A DNA stretch of 64,000 nucleotides from positions 2,358 to 66,357 of the forward strand of contig NW_019091449.1 of NCBI RefSeq assembly GCF_001949145.1. The letters are read 5' to 3'. Under the pieces are notes generated by a model. It was not told the DNA's origin, did no database searches, and saw only the letters and a list, made by a program, of their open reading frames with translations. Each line of letters starts with the position of its first letter. Positions within the stretch are counted from its first letter, which is position 1. The position numbers and the translations under genes were made by a program. Source of the DNA: Acanthaster planci. Its lineage: Eukaryota; Echinodermata; Asteroidea; Valvatida; Acanthasteridae. This document shows, piece by piece, positions 12,101-23,521 of this stretch.

Positions 12101-15100
12101 CAAGTCACACAATCTTCAGCAAAGTCACAAACTATTCAAATGGAGTGGAACAAAAGCATTCCTTTGTCACAATTCATTCAGTTAGTTCTGACTGCTCTTG
12201 TGAAAGGACTTGCAAGTGGACTAGCAAAAGGACTCTTGATGAACTTTACAACAACACTGCTTCTTTCAAGACGATCAAAATTAGTAATGCAAGACCAGAG
12301 ACAGTCAAGAAATCAATAAAAAGTTAGTCACCCATCCTTCATTCTGAAGTCATTATGATTTTTTATCATACACAGGTTGATAATAGCTCTCATTCCCTTG
12401 TGTATTACCATTTCGACAGTCCACCCAATATATCTTAGCATCCTAAAATCAGCACGCAGTGGCAGCACATACACTTTTCAGCCACTTACTAGGTTGTATG
12501 GTGTTTCACCGCTACAGTCATGCTGTCTGCTGCCCTCTTTTGGTGGTGACTTGCAAGTGAAGACAGCCATCTGTGTGCAGCAACCTAGATGCTCAGTGCC
12601 TGGAGGCCCTGCACCGATGCCCTCATAGGTCACCGTGTAACCGTAGTCACTGGCTACCTGGTTGCCCCTGGTGATGCAGAGTGGATACTCCTCATTAAAA
12701 ACTGACAAGCCGCAGCTGAAGACCATCTAAACTTCATATGCTCAAATTTGGGGTTTAGGTGAAGATGTTTGCAAAATATAAAAGACTGTGCCCGAATTAC
12801 TTGGTTGCAGCCAGAAATTACAGAGAAGTCTATGGTAGTGGCCGCAGTCAGTTCCCTTAGGTTCTTGTGTATTTCCAAGCCACAGCTTGATGACTCAGAT
12901 ACAGCCTAAATCTACTCTATTCTACTGAGGGGCCAATGGACACTGAACATGAACCAAAGAGGGCCCTATGTAGCTCAATTACATTAAGAGCAATTTCTGA
13001 ATCCTGGTTTGGTCTCGATGTTCACCTTTAGGCTCAATTTTCCTGAATTTTATTCCAGATTCCATTTGAACATGGGTCTATTTTTTCCACTTCTTGTGGT
13101 TTTTACATGTATACGAAGCAAAGTGTGAGCCTTTACATCTGCTTCAAGCACTTTAGGTTCTACAAATGTGTAACAAGGAAGGCAAGTTATGTCAAACCAC
13201 AGAAGCAAAATAGGTTTGGTTCTTGGTCTATTACATTGAAGACTCAAAAGGGAAGAGCTGAACCAGACTATAAGCTAATTTGAAATGCTATCAATATGGT
13301 AGGACCACACCTATCCACACTTTCGTTAACCTCAACGCCAAGTGCATTTTGGCAATTCAAAATCAACAGCTTACTTGTTATAGAGGCATTTGGTGCATTC
13401 ATATCACCTATGCATCAGCTTGTTACCAAGGCAGTAAGGCTTCTGACTCGGATTACTGGATTAATCTATAAATCATTACCTCTTTCCAAAGTTGGATTTT
13501 AAATACATAACTGGTCTGTTTCATTTGAAATAACACACACAACTTTTGGACGAGCATTCCTTCATCTTTCACTACTTCCTGCCGGGAATTCCCGTACCGG
13601 ACACGTACGCTTTATATGCGTGGCCGGGGTCTCCAAACTCAGACAAAGGGAACTGGGCCTTGTAACAAAAGACCGTACTTGGAACAAAAGACCAGGCCGC
13701 TGGGCATTACCGACATTTTTCACTCCCCATAGTGGAGAAAATCCAGCCTTGTTTTGAAACAAGGCCTTGGTTTGGGGCATTTAAAGCAAGCGGATTACCA
13801 CCACGGACAAAAGCACTCCACCACCACAGTGATGAGCCACACAGCACCGCTGCATGCTAATCTGGCCCCTATTAAAAAGAGGTCAGCAATGCACTGTTAT
13901 ATAACACCACACAATCTGGGCTCTTTTTACAAGGCCGCAGGCCTGGCTGAAATACTCAGACGTCAATAGATTTTGTCTGTCAGGCTAGAGTGGAGACCAG
14001 ATAATTCTTTGAGTGGGTATAAGTGTGCAGTAAATGAAGATAGGAATTTTCAAAGAATTTTGAAAACCGAAAAAAACGATAAATATCCCGCCCCAGCATC
14101 ATCAACATTGATAACTGCCCCGGCAGGAAATGGTTAAGTCCCACTTCCATTGAGAAGAAAGTTTTCCACACCACACTCACCATGACCGGAACTCTTCTCT
14201 GCTCCATTCAAACTTATGATCCCAGTGCCGAAAGCCTTGGAAGTCTGGGAACAGGACATTGAAGTCTGCATTGGGCGTGGTGAAAACAACAGTCTGTGGC
14301 CGCATGAATCCAAACATCACCTCTGGAACAGCAGCTAAAGTGTCTGGATACAGGTGTTCGATGCTGAGTGTGGCAAGATACCATTCAACAAAGTAGCACA
14401 TACAATCAAAGAGGTTTTTTGAGACGAGTAAAGCTGGAAATTGGGAACAAAAACTGACAGCAAAAGATTGGTAGAAAGATGTAGTCAAATGTTAAAAAAG
14501 AAGTCAAATTATCCAAGTTAGGAGTAATGGCCTTGCGTGATGCAATCAAGCCAAATGAGTCTTTTGTCAACCCAATGAGTCTTTTGTCAACCCAATGAGT
14601 CTTTTGTCAACCCAATGAGTCTTTTGTCAACCCAATGAGTCTTTTGTCAACCCAATGAGTCTTTTGTCAACCCAATGAGTCTTTTGTCAACCCAAGGAGT
14701 CTTTTGTCAACCCCGGCCAGTTAAGAGTAATTTTAGACATTTCCAAAGAAGATAATATCAACTTCATTACTATGACACTCTCATGCCGAAACCACCTTTG
14801 GTTCAAAAGTTGTGAAAGGGCAAGCATACAAATATGAATGCAGCTTCCTTTTTGTACCAGACACAATTTAGCACAAAAGTACAAATAAAACCCTAAACCC
14901 GAAGCACTGTGCTTCAAACACGCATTACTTCATAAAATTGGATGGAAGTTCTTTAACCCCTATGCACTATAAACATTTCACTTTACTGTAAACATTTTCG
15001 CTGAATCTGTAAGAATCCATAATGACCCATCGGCGACACTTTGTGCTTGAACAACAAGAGGACATTTACCTTTCATGGAAATAAGTAATGGCCAGGCAGT

Positions 15101-18100
15101 ACAACCTTGAATCCGTCCAAGAAACCCCAAAACTTGAATGTCAACTTTTAGTGAATTTGGTGGATCACAGTATACGTATCATATTTTGAAATTAAATCTT
15201 CTAACTCCATGAGGAGGAGCTGGTTTTGGAAGATCTGACTCACATTTCTACACACAGGACCAGGTCGTATCCCAGCATCCTCGAGTCCTTCTCACCGATG
15301 GAGCCCTGATACAGGCTGACGATGAATGGATGGGATCGAGGATTCAAATACTCCCATGTGAGAGGCTTAGCAAGGTATCTAACCAGAAACAACAGTCATA
15401 GGGATAAATTGGTTGAGAGCGAATCTTTTAGCTGTGAAGAAGCGAAACAACCAATCAGTATTTGGAGAAGATGCTAGATTTAAGGAAAAAAGCTTTTAAA
15501 TCCAGTGTTTCTAAGGAGAAATTTCCAAATTAAATCTTAATCAGCTCATATCTGACATGATGGGTACTAAAAGAATAAAAACGGAGATATGTTTTACAAA
15601 GTACATATGAATGTTTTCACTCTGTGATGCATTTTCCTTGACTGTATTTGTGACCACAGAGAACCACCCTGCCCTGTTACCTTTCACAGCTGATAACATA
15701 TTCCATGAAAACAACTGTGCTGCAGATGGATTTTGGAGGAGGAGACAATGTACTATGGTCCCCTAGCCAAAAAAGGACATTTTGGGGGTTAAATTTATTC
15801 ATTTAATAAAGAATGACAATTTTGGAGGATACATGTACTTCATTTCACTTCCTTGCCAAAATGTGTAAAGTCTCCAACTTCAGTCTCATCCCTCAGTGAG
15901 GACATCAAAACTGACATCAAAACGTTCCCCAATTTTTTGTCCCCCCCCTCAAAAATACATTTGTCCCACCCCTTCCACCACCGACGAAATGGGTCTGGAT
16001 CTACCCTTGCTTATGTCAAATACTCTGGCCAAATGAAATGTCTTAGATACCGACTGTCAACTTTGACTGTAATAGTGGCTGCATCCAAACCTGTTGTCTA
16101 GAGCTAGGTCTAGGTCTTCACTAAATTGTAACACACAGAGATATGCAGACAACAGACCTAGCCATAGCTCTGGAAGCTCATTTTGGACATGGCCAATATG
16201 TCACTGGGAGCAGGTAGGCTACCTGTGGGCCTGTAGCACATCTCCATCCACATCGACTCCTGTTAGCTGTTCGATGCTGTCATTGTGCTTGAGCTGCCTC
16301 AGTAAACAACACTCTCCGCAACCCATGTCAAGGACCTTCAGAGAAAACAAAGAATATGTTCACAAGCACAAACGCCTTGCAAGAGCCAATTTAAAAATCA
16401 CAAGAACCCAACATCGGGGAGACAGCTACAACCCAGGGCTGGGAGTCAAGTTGGAACACTGGTACTTTATGCACCTTTCACCTCTGCGGCCAGGGTTCAC
16501 ATCCCACCTCAGTCAGCATGTGGATAAGAATAGAAGGAAGACCAATTCTGGGCCCCATTTGTCTGGATATTCATGGGTGTTCTCCTTTAATTTTTGACTT
16601 CCATCAGTCTTATAAGTTAGTCTATATAATGAACGCCCACTTGCACAAGAGTGTCTATGAAATGCATGCAATTTCCACAATTTACTATGCGAGACAAGCT
16701 CGTAAGGCCCCCAAGGTATTAACAAATCAACAGGCGTCTACTATCGTATCTTTGGACGGAAAGCATTGCAAATGCAAGTGGTCGGGCTGGATATGCGATC
16801 TGGTAAAAAACTTGCTGGTTTGGGGGGTTTCCTTCCACTGTTGTTATGGCCAGATTGTCAATATGATTTACCACATTTGATAGAAGCATATAAGCTTAAC
16901 GATAGGCTGCCGGGGAGCCCAGCTTCGTGCACACAGGCTTTATACACGAAACTGGGGAGTCTGAAACCAGACAAAAGAGCTGGGCCTTGTAACAAAAGAC
17001 CGTACTCAGAACAAAGGACTGAGCTGCTGGGAATTGCCATCATTTTTTCAATTGTCAATAGTGGAGGAAATCCGTCATTGTTTTGAAAGATTATACCACT
17101 GTTTGTGGTATTCAGCACAAGCTGATTACCACCGGGGACAAAAGTGTTCAAGTACTCCAGCGATGAGCAATAGAATACCACTGCATCCAATTCTGGCCCG
17201 TATTGAAAAGATGCCAACAGCGCACTGGGCCGATTTCAGGAACAAAAGAAGCTTTAACACCGCACAATCTGGACTATTTTTACAAGGCGGCAGGTCTGGC
17301 TGAAATACTCGGGCATCAATAGATGTTGTTTGTCAGATTAGAGTAGCCACCAGACAGTCATTCGTGTGGGTGTTAACGTCCAGTATTTATGATTTTTTGA
17401 AGAATTTTGAAATTCAACCCGGCAGCAAGTGGTTAATTCTTTCACATTTACATGTTGCTGAATGCACTTGATAACCATGGCTTGAAATTACTTAGCTTGA
17501 AGTTGATCAGTTCTCAGCATGTCATAACATTGGAGCACATATTGCATTGATGACATCAAGTCTGCCAAGTCAGCTGATAACTTTCAACCAATCAACATCC
17601 TCCATCACCATTCAGTTGGAAATTGACTTTACAACAACGGCTCTGATTGGCTGATCCAATGTCTTGCAGAGCAGAACTGGTGATACCCGGACTGTCTAAG
17701 CTATCACAACCAGCCAAAGTCAAAAATCAAAAAAGCACAAACCTTTTTGGGTTGCAATTTTTTGACCATATTTTTCACAGCCTTGTAACGCTGTACTGAC
17801 ACTGGAGGAGTAAACTTCAGCTCACTGTGGAATGGAATTTGAAAAAAAAAATGGGCAAAACTTTTGTCATATTCAATGGATTAGAATTTATTAGGTATAT
17901 ATTAGGCTGAATGTAAAGCACTGAACAGCTGGGTGGTTATGTGGAAGAGATAATTCGGGAATGAAAAGTTGGAGTAATGAAACAACTCTGTTTGGATAAT
18001 TCAACTTTCAGGAAATTTTGGAAAAGGTCAGTGTGGAGGAATTCGTAATATTGTAAAGATGTGCAACCTGGAACTTCAAACTCAGTGTTTTATTTTCTTG

Positions 18101-19462
18101 ATTGTTATGAAACTCTACCAGCTTCAAGAAAATCTTTTCAGTCAATTTGAATGGTAGCTACACACTCAATTAATAAATTGCAAGTTCAAACTTTCAGTAG
18201 ATGTGCAATATTCATAAGTTGGACTATCAAACCAAACATACATGTAGTAGGGACGCACATAGTGCACTATACCGGTAAGACTTTTAGGGCAATCCTTACT
18301 TTTAAACCGACACCCCTCTTATATTGCTGATGACCCCTAAAGTGCGATCCCTAACACACTTTGATTTTTTGCCTATAGTAACTTGCTTAACACAGCAGAA
18401 GCAATGCTTATTTCGGACTTCAAAAAAAGTAAAATTTCAGCTAGCTCTCAACATTGTTATTCGTAAGTCATGAGTACCTGCTACAAAATTTCCATGAAAA
18501 TTGATTTTGGCCTGATTTTTCGATTTTTTTTTTAAATGCAAAATAAATTTTTTTAAACTGTGCCCCCAAAATAAGAATTTTCTTACAAATTTGGAGTTGC
18601 TTGAGTGGAGGTACCGTAGAGTCCCCTAACATGGCACACGTTGACTTTCACTTTACTTTCCTCACACAGCATTTGCCAAACCTTTTCACTGAAAAACTTA
18701 AAACTCATCTGGTTAAGTACTGGCACTATAACCCTCCTGATACATGGTGTTGAACATCTGGGAACATTTCAGTGTCCTGAAATTTCGTCTGAAAACCACA
18801 AATGTCGGCGTCCGGAAATTGGGCACAAATTCAGCTGTGCCTTCTTTAAAAAATCCCACATAAACATTTTCAAAATTCTTTAAAGTAGATAAATTCTTGT
18901 AAAGCATAATCTCTTCTGCTCACCTACCCATCCACATGAGAGTCAGCAAATTCTTTTCATGTTTTTGAGCACATTCTAAAAGCGTTCATTTTGTGCGCAC
19001 GAAAAAATTAGGAAAAACGGGTGAAAATAAAATTTCATCAAAACTTTTTTGCACATACACAAAACTGGGATTTATGAATCAGAATAATAGGAATTTGATG
19101 AAGTTTTACTGATTGTGAAATCTGAGAAAAAAATATTGCTCCAGTATTAAAGACAAGAGTGGCGAAAAATGAAAGTGCACCACGTTAGGGGCCGCACCAT
19201 GTTAGGGTAGGAATGCATGATTTAGGGCCTACTCGTTTTATGTTAATGTGAAATTTTCCAGCTGGTCTTAAATACCCCCCACAACCCTGGGGTTCGTCAT
19301 CCGCCGCGCCGCCCCATGCTCCCACTGCTTGCTTCCATGCTCTATGCACCCACGAACATGACGAACGCGGTGGGAACGTGGCGACGATGAACTGTGCGAA
19401 CCCCAGAGTTCTACGTCTCGGCGACTCCATTAAACTGACATGACTTCCGTGACTTCTGCCAT
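8908..19462 (-). CDS. HENMT1: Small RNA 2'-O-methyltransferase HENMT1 (HEN1)
   Basis: HEN1 enzymes add a 2'-O-methyl group to the 3' terminal nucleotide of small RNAs; in animals the main substrates are piRNAs, which are protected from tailing and decay. The donor is S-adenosylmethionine. Eight exons join with all phases matching: 19440-19462, 17743-17824, 16223-16335, 15244-15378, 14181-14363, 12490-12667, 11330-11604 and 8908-9115. The predicted protein is 398 aa, close to the vertebrate length of about 390. SAM-binding motif I is VLDMGCGE (residues 36-43). The metal-binding residues characteristic of HEN1 are present: E117, E120 and H121 in CVEIIEHL, and H167 in RHWDHKFEW. The TTPNADFN motif and the GYTVTYEGIG...CCTQMAVF segment complete the catalytic domain. 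The C-terminal part diverges from vertebrates. The family call is very secure; the first exon is less so. Confidence 0.95.
10150..10215 (+). repeat. Possible tRNA-derived SINE remnant
   Basis: A B-box-like GGTTCAAGCC (10195-10204) lies about 40 bases after a GTAGTTAAGAC segment that could be an A box. The match is weak and there is no full tRNA cloverleaf. Confidence 0.25.
10412..10546. mobile_element. MITE family B copy
   Basis: The left end GGCTATGTCTAAATGACTTGGCCACGGC is inverted at the right as AGTCTGTGTCTTAGTTACGTGGCTGTGGC (both quoted in parts of the same motif: GGCTRTGTC and TTGGCC/GTGGC). The internal GTGTCCATGGCATGG and CTAGTGGCTATGGCC blocks match the family. Confidence 0.6.
11330..11604 (-). 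CDS. HENMT1: HENMT1 coding exon 7
   Basis: The acceptor is TTTGTGATGCAG and the donor GTCAGT. It starts in phase 0 with ICEVKYPHRA and ends in phase 2 after CPSVEKL. The MVSVSLETLMKFSCLRRVC stretch corresponds in position and pattern to the vertebrate segment that ends in LNRLC. An acidic glutamate-rich linker (DGTLKEIEETEEER) precedes it. Confidence 0.88.
12048..12240. repeat. AAGTC/GAGTC-rich degenerate repeat
   Basis: Repeated GAGTCAAGTT, GAGTCC, CAAGTCCTTACAAGTCAC and AAAGTCAC words are spread over about 190 bases. Similar word content appears at 56770-57160 and near 33470-33640, suggesting one dispersed degenerate repeat family. Confidence 0.5.
12490..12667 (-). CDS. HENMT1: HENMT1 coding exon 6
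   Basis: The acceptor CTCTGCATCACCAG is followed by a G that completes Trp of EFRSW. The donor GTAAGT follows TACAACCTA. It encodes GNQVASDYGYTVTYEGIG and EHLGCCTQMAVF, matching the conserved end of the HEN1 methyltransferase domain. The following CKSPPKEGSRQHDCSGE is linker. Confidence 0.92.
12784..12906. mobile_element. MITE family B copy
   Basis: It begins GACTGTGCCCGAATTACTTG and ends with the inverse of GGCTGTATCTGAGTC. The internal AGTCTATGGTAGTGGCCGCAG block is shared with other copies. It lies within HENMT1 intron 5. Confidence 0.65.
13571..14137. mobile_element. Dispersed element family G, copy 1
   Basis: About 567 bp, beginning CACTACTTCCTGCCGGG-like and ending CCCCGGCAGGAAATGGTTAA, which are inverted. 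It aligns over nearly its whole length with copy 2 at 16897, sharing GGGCCTTGTAACAAAAGACC, GATTACCACC and GGCTGAAATACTC. It has no open reading frame of note and lies in HENMT1 intron 5. Confidence 0.85.
14181..14363 (-). CDS. HENMT1: HENMT1 coding exon 5 (catalytic)
   Basis: The acceptor is TTGCCACACTCAG and the donor GTGAGT. It encodes IEHLYPDTLAAVPEVMFGF, then TVVFTTPNADFNVLFPDF and GFRHWDHKFEWSREEFRS. It supplies E120, H121 and H167 of the metal centre. This is the most strongly conserved exon of the gene. Confidence 0.97.
14554..14714. repeat. 20-bp minisatellite, eight copies
   Basis: The unit AATGAGTCTTTTGTCAACCC recurs at exact 20-base spacing, with CTTTTGTCAA at 14561, 14581 and so on to 14701. 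Units are virtually identical; only the last has a substitution (AAGGAGT). It lies in HENMT1 intron 4. Homogeneity implies recent expansion. Confidence 0.97.
15244..15378 (-). CDS. HENMT1: HENMT1 coding exon 4
   Basis: The acceptor is GTTTCTGGTTAG and the donor GTGAGT. It encodes YLAKPLTWEYLNPRSHPF, then IVSLYQGSIGEKDSRMLGYD and LVLCVE, and ends two bases into an isoleucine codon. The GYDLV-CVE segment carries E117 of the metal site. Confidence 0.95.
15379..16222. other. HENMT1 intron 3
   Basis: 844 bases of noncoding sequence containing a family A MITE at its far end (16077-16194), which sits less than 30 bases from the exon 3 donor. Confidence 0.8.
16077..16194 (+). mobile_element. MITE family A, copy 2 (118 bp)
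   Basis: It begins GGCTGCATCCAAACCTG and ends GGACATGGCC, with CTAGAGCTAGGTCTAGGTCT and CCTAGCCATAGCTCTGGAAG inside, matching copies at 5445 (reversed) and 49642. No perfect target-site duplication is evident. Confidence 0.8.
16223..16335 (-). CDS. HENMT1: HENMT1 coding exon 3 (SAM-binding motif I)
   Basis: The acceptor is TTTTCTCTGAAG and the donor GTAGCC. It starts in phase 0 with VLDMGCGECCLLRQLK and continues SIEQLTGVDVDGDVLQ. VLDMGCGE is motif I and TGVDVD is the acidic strand-end motif that binds the SAM ribose. Confidence 0.95.
16897..17436. mobile_element. Dispersed element family G, copy 2
   Basis: The left end TTAACGATAGGCTGCCGGGG and the inverted right end TTAACCACTTGCTGCCGGG define about 540 bp. 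It is collinear with copy 1 at 13571 and lies in the neighbouring HENMT1 intron 2. Confidence 0.85.
17743..17824 (-). CDS. HENMT1: HENMT1 coding exon 2
   Basis: The acceptor is AAATTCCATTCCACAG and the donor GTTTGT. It encodes ELKFTPPVSVQRYKAVKNMV and KKLQPKK. The F-PP-QRY-V-N-V-PKKV pattern matches the N-terminal start of vertebrate HENMT1 directly before motif I. Confidence 0.93.
18620..19210. mobile_element. Candidate inverted-repeat element with CCCTAACATGG ends
   Basis: GTCCCCTAACATGGCACACG with TTGACTTTCACTTT at the left is inverted at the right as CTACCCTAACATGGTGC with GTGGTGCACTTTCATTTTT. The arms are imperfect and AT-rich DNA fills the middle. It lies in HENMT1 intron 1. Confidence 0.5.
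19440..19462 (-). CDS. HENMT1: HENMT1 coding exon 1 (probable start)
   Basis: An ATG at 19462 gives MAEVTEV and two further bases, then donor GTCAGT, the same hexamer as the exon 7 donor. The phase matches exon 2 exactly, giving MAEVTEVIELKFTPP. The start depends only on phase fit and position, so it is tentative. A polypyrimidine tract ending GCAG just upstream in the transcript (near 19511-19525) suggests a further 5' UTR exon. Confidence 0.55.
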
Positions 19463-19670
19463 GTCTGCGGTCGGTGAACTCAGCTTCCTTGTCTTCACTT
19501 CAGGGTTTCTGCTGCAAAAAAAAAATTGAATAATTTATCTTGATCCAATTCCAGCACAGAGTCCTAAACATCGGGTCAAAACCCTTTTAAACTAGCTTCA
19601 GTTCTCAGACACGTCAGATCGATCCCACAGCTTGCTACACACGTCTACTTGGACCAAAGATTGGTTTGGA

Positions 19671-19688
19671 CTAGCTAGCTAGCTAGCT
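19671..19688. repeat. CTAG(CTAG) tetranucleotide microsatellite
   Basis: About four and a half tandem CTAG units. Confidence 0.85.
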
Positions 19689-22600
19689 TGGCATGTTTAC
19701 ATTGCATAGCGCCACCATGAGTTTCTTGAAACCAAACTAAAACTAAGTAAAAGTCTGATTGGCAAGCTGTAAGATAATTCGAGTTATTTCTTCATGTCGG
19801 TTAGCCAGTCAGAGATCAATATTTTCAAATCCTCTCTGCTGTTGCCCTCTGCAAGGGACTTAAGGTCTTTTTTTCTATTATTATACATATATATTTATAA
19901 TTGTACACGTTACATTTCTAAGGCCTAATCCTGATGCTACTGTCCCAGCAGTTTGGACGTGCAGGAGGTTGGCCTGGCTTCAAAAAGTTGAAGGGGTGTG
20001 TGTATGTGGGGTGGGGGTTGCAGTACCTGAGAGAAGGGTTAATGGCGGATTTTGCTTTAACTGTTACCCGAATATTATACTCCTTTCCATTGTCACAATT
20101 GCAGCCAGGGTGGTAGGCAGTGATGGGGTACATGTATTCCAGTCTATAACTAGTTTTCGGTACTGAAGGCAGCTTTTGCGGGGGGTATCCAACTCCAACT
20201 TTCCCTTTCATTGTAGATCCACAAGGTTTGGGGAAGTGCAGGGAAACAGTTTAAAGTCCAACATTTGATCTCATCATTTTCACAACAAAGAATGACACAA
20301 AGGATGACAAAGGACACTGATCTTGAGGTAAACTTTTGTATAATTTTTTTCAATAACTCCACAAAGTGATTTTTATATGATACAAAGTAGGCAAACAAGT
20401 GGTCATTAAAAGCAGATAAAGTCAACATTCAAAGCATTTTGAAACTCTATTCGAAAAACCTCACTAATTTGCTTACCCAAAACTCCAACAAAAATATATA
20501 TCTCCATATTAATACTGGGAAGTATATTTGACAAAAAGTCGTATTTACTTTTGATAAAACATCTCTTCCCTATTTTCCATTTTTTTTTTGGAAAATCTTG
20601 TTACATATTTTCTCAATAACTAGTCTTGCCTGCAGTGTTAACCATACAACACAAACGTAATAATCACGTGTTAGCTGTGTCTTTTTCTTAATGTTTTCAC
20701 ACTGTTTACAATGTATGCAGTACAAAATTAAACTTCAACACCCTTAAAATACAAGAGTGAAGTTAATTTTTGTTTGAAATTTTATTTTACAATCCATTTC
20801 AATGTACATGTGTCAAACCTGTTACATAGAAGATCTGTATATTTATTGGTTAGTTTTTTGAAAGTAGGGTCACCAATCAGAGAAAGGCATCTCAGAGAGA
20901 ATCAAATCGGAATCACATGCCTGACAAAAAATTACCCTCAAAACTTATCTTGAAACCGCTGATGTTCTTAACTTCTGCAATGTCAGCGTGAAGTATTGCC
21001 AACCACTGGCATATTGCTGAGACAAGGGTGACAAATTATACAAGGAGTGCACCTCTTTTGTGACGCATCAAGATGGATGCTACATCATTAACAAGAGAAA
21101 AAAATCTGGCACTCATACACAAGGAACACAACTGAAACTTGAATAAGTAGAAATTGCTAAAAAAAAAAGTTACAGGCGTTGCAAATGCAATCACTCCAAC
21201 CTCTTCACATCAGAAACATGATGAGCAAGGCAGTCTGTCTCCTATTCTTTATGTTTCTTCCACAAGAAAAATATCCCCTTCTGGGCCAGTAAATATTCAG
21301 ATGGTGGGATACCTTTACCATTCTCTGTGGAGTGCCCTCAATAGATGGAGGCTCTAATTTCAAGATTCACCTTTTTAAAACAGACACGTTACATAGTTTG
21401 TGCCTTTTGTTTTTTTACAAGCATTTCAACTCGCATATAATGTAATGAGACATGATGCACTGGTGTATTATGATCTTGGAGTAAACAAATTGTACAACTG
21501 AAGATAAAACGAAAAACTAATAACATGAAGATGCCAAACAAGTAGGGGATGGTACCGTTTTTAACAACAAAAAATGGAATATGTACAATGACATGAATTT
21601 TATTCAACACCACAGGAAAGCAACATTTATAATCAATGGCCATTGAGCAGAGTAGTTGCCCGCATTTGGTCTCAAATAATTTTAAGCCATGTCTTCATTT
21701 GGGGAATAACTGCCACCCCAAAAGTTCATCATGTTCCAAGTTTACAATTAAATATACAATTTATCATGGTCAACAAACAGCAAAAACCTTTGGCATAAAA
21801 AGTGGAGCTTACAATATTTTTCACTTCCATTACAAGAATAAGGAAGTTCACAATTCCATTTAAGCAGTCAATATTTGACAACTGTCACATCACATTTTTA
21901 TAACGGAAACTTTTCAAATCCGCTGTTGAGATGTCGATGCTTCAATTTTCGCCATTTTAAAAACAAGTAAAGCACACAAGACCGGTATATTCTTCTTGTT
22001 TGTTGTCCTCAAAGGCCGATGAACAAATGAGGTTTGGACAAATGCATCAAAAGTGGTTTGTATTTCATGCTGGTCATGTGCTTCACTAGGCCCACAATAG
22101 AGATACATTTACAAGTCTTAACATCCTGATAAGGATGCACTCAACCAGCCTGTGGGGTCATATAGATGTGAAAAATCATAAAATGCCACAACAGCATTCT
22201 CAAGGTTTTCATTGATAAAATACTTCAAGGAAAAAACTTAACAGCGTTTTACTTACGTGGTTTTTGTGCTCGATTGGACTGAGACAACTACATATTGAAA
22301 CAGAATGGAGTTTTGGATCATGTTTTTCTTTTTTATATGGTCTTGCCAGATCTGTTTTTGCTGTCCAGATCTTTTAAAAACATGAAATTGTAGTTGGGGT
22401 CTTCAAAAGAGGCAAAGAAGATCGTGAACTTTATTATTAGAGCTCCGACATTACTTCTTACAGAGCTACAGATGCTTGTAATCACACTGCAGATTGAAAC
22501 CAAAAAGGTAGCTTTTTATTTAAAGTGCATGCACAATTTTAATGCCTTTCAGAGTATTTACAGAATTGCTATCTTCAAACATTGGTCAAGCAAAAGAATG

Positions 22601-23391
22601 TTTAATGTATATTGGGGGTAGAGTAACAAATGGTCCGCTTAGTGTTTCTTGGGAAGGCTGTACAGACGTGTAGGCGTCTAATGCCAATACTCGCTATGCA
22701 ACAGGGATTAACTGATGCAGTTAATATTACGTGCTTGTCAAAATGTACGCTTTCTGTACATAACTAAAACAATTGATCAAAGTGGCACGCATGTGGCAGA
22801 AATGGATCCCATACAACATAGTGTCAGTCTTTTACTGTATTGCATCATGGGAGCCGGGAGGGATCGCTGCGTAAGTATAGTAGGGTCTTTCATTTTGTAA
22901 GTTTCAGCTCCAGTGATGAAATCGAGACTGCACTGAAGTTTTTATTTAGAGGAATACTGTAAAATGATAGTTCAGTTTTTTTCAATGAAACTGATTTGGT
23001 GATAAATTGGGTATTAAGAGACAGTCAACTAGTGAACAGACAACCTCAGAACCATGCCACCATTAACATGCACAATAGAGAGCTGAAGAACAGTAACCGT
23101 GAAACGTGATATGACTGTGACAGCTCAGTATCACCAAGCTTCCTCCCACAATGCAAAGCGGTAAAGAGTGACATGCTGTGTCTTTGGTCAAATAGGCTGC
23201 GACAGTTGAATTGGATAACACTGGAGAATGTTAATGCGACCACTGGCAGGGCTACAGTTGGATTTATGGTCAAGGTACGGGGGATATTCAGGATTGAAGA
23301 AAGAGGGAGTAAAGTCCAACCACCTGGTTTTGAAGACTGTCAAAATTTTGAGCCATTCACCGTTCTCTCCACCCAGGAAGACTACCTGTTG

Positions 23392-23521
23392 GGCCATGTC
23401 CAAAATACTTGGCTACGGCTTGAAATAATACATATGTCAGTGGAGGCCATCAGCTAGTGGCTTCCTGTATTTCTCATAGACATATGGATTCCATCCGTAG
23501 CCATTTAAGTTGAATACAGCC
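23392..23521. mobile_element. MITE family B copy
   Basis: The left end GGCCATGTCCAAAATACTTG and an inverted right end (GGCTGTATTCAACTTAAATG) flank a CATATGTCAGTGGAGG / CTAGTGGCTTCC core, like the other family B copies. About 130 bp. Confidence 0.65.

Noticed and set aside
14554-14714. CRISPR-like regular array
   Set aside because: The 20-base units are contiguous without unique spacers and lie in a eukaryotic intron; it is a minisatellite.
16094-16597. 167-codon plus-strand open frame
   Set aside because: It runs antisense through HENMT1 exon 3 and a family A MITE; no homology or coding signature.
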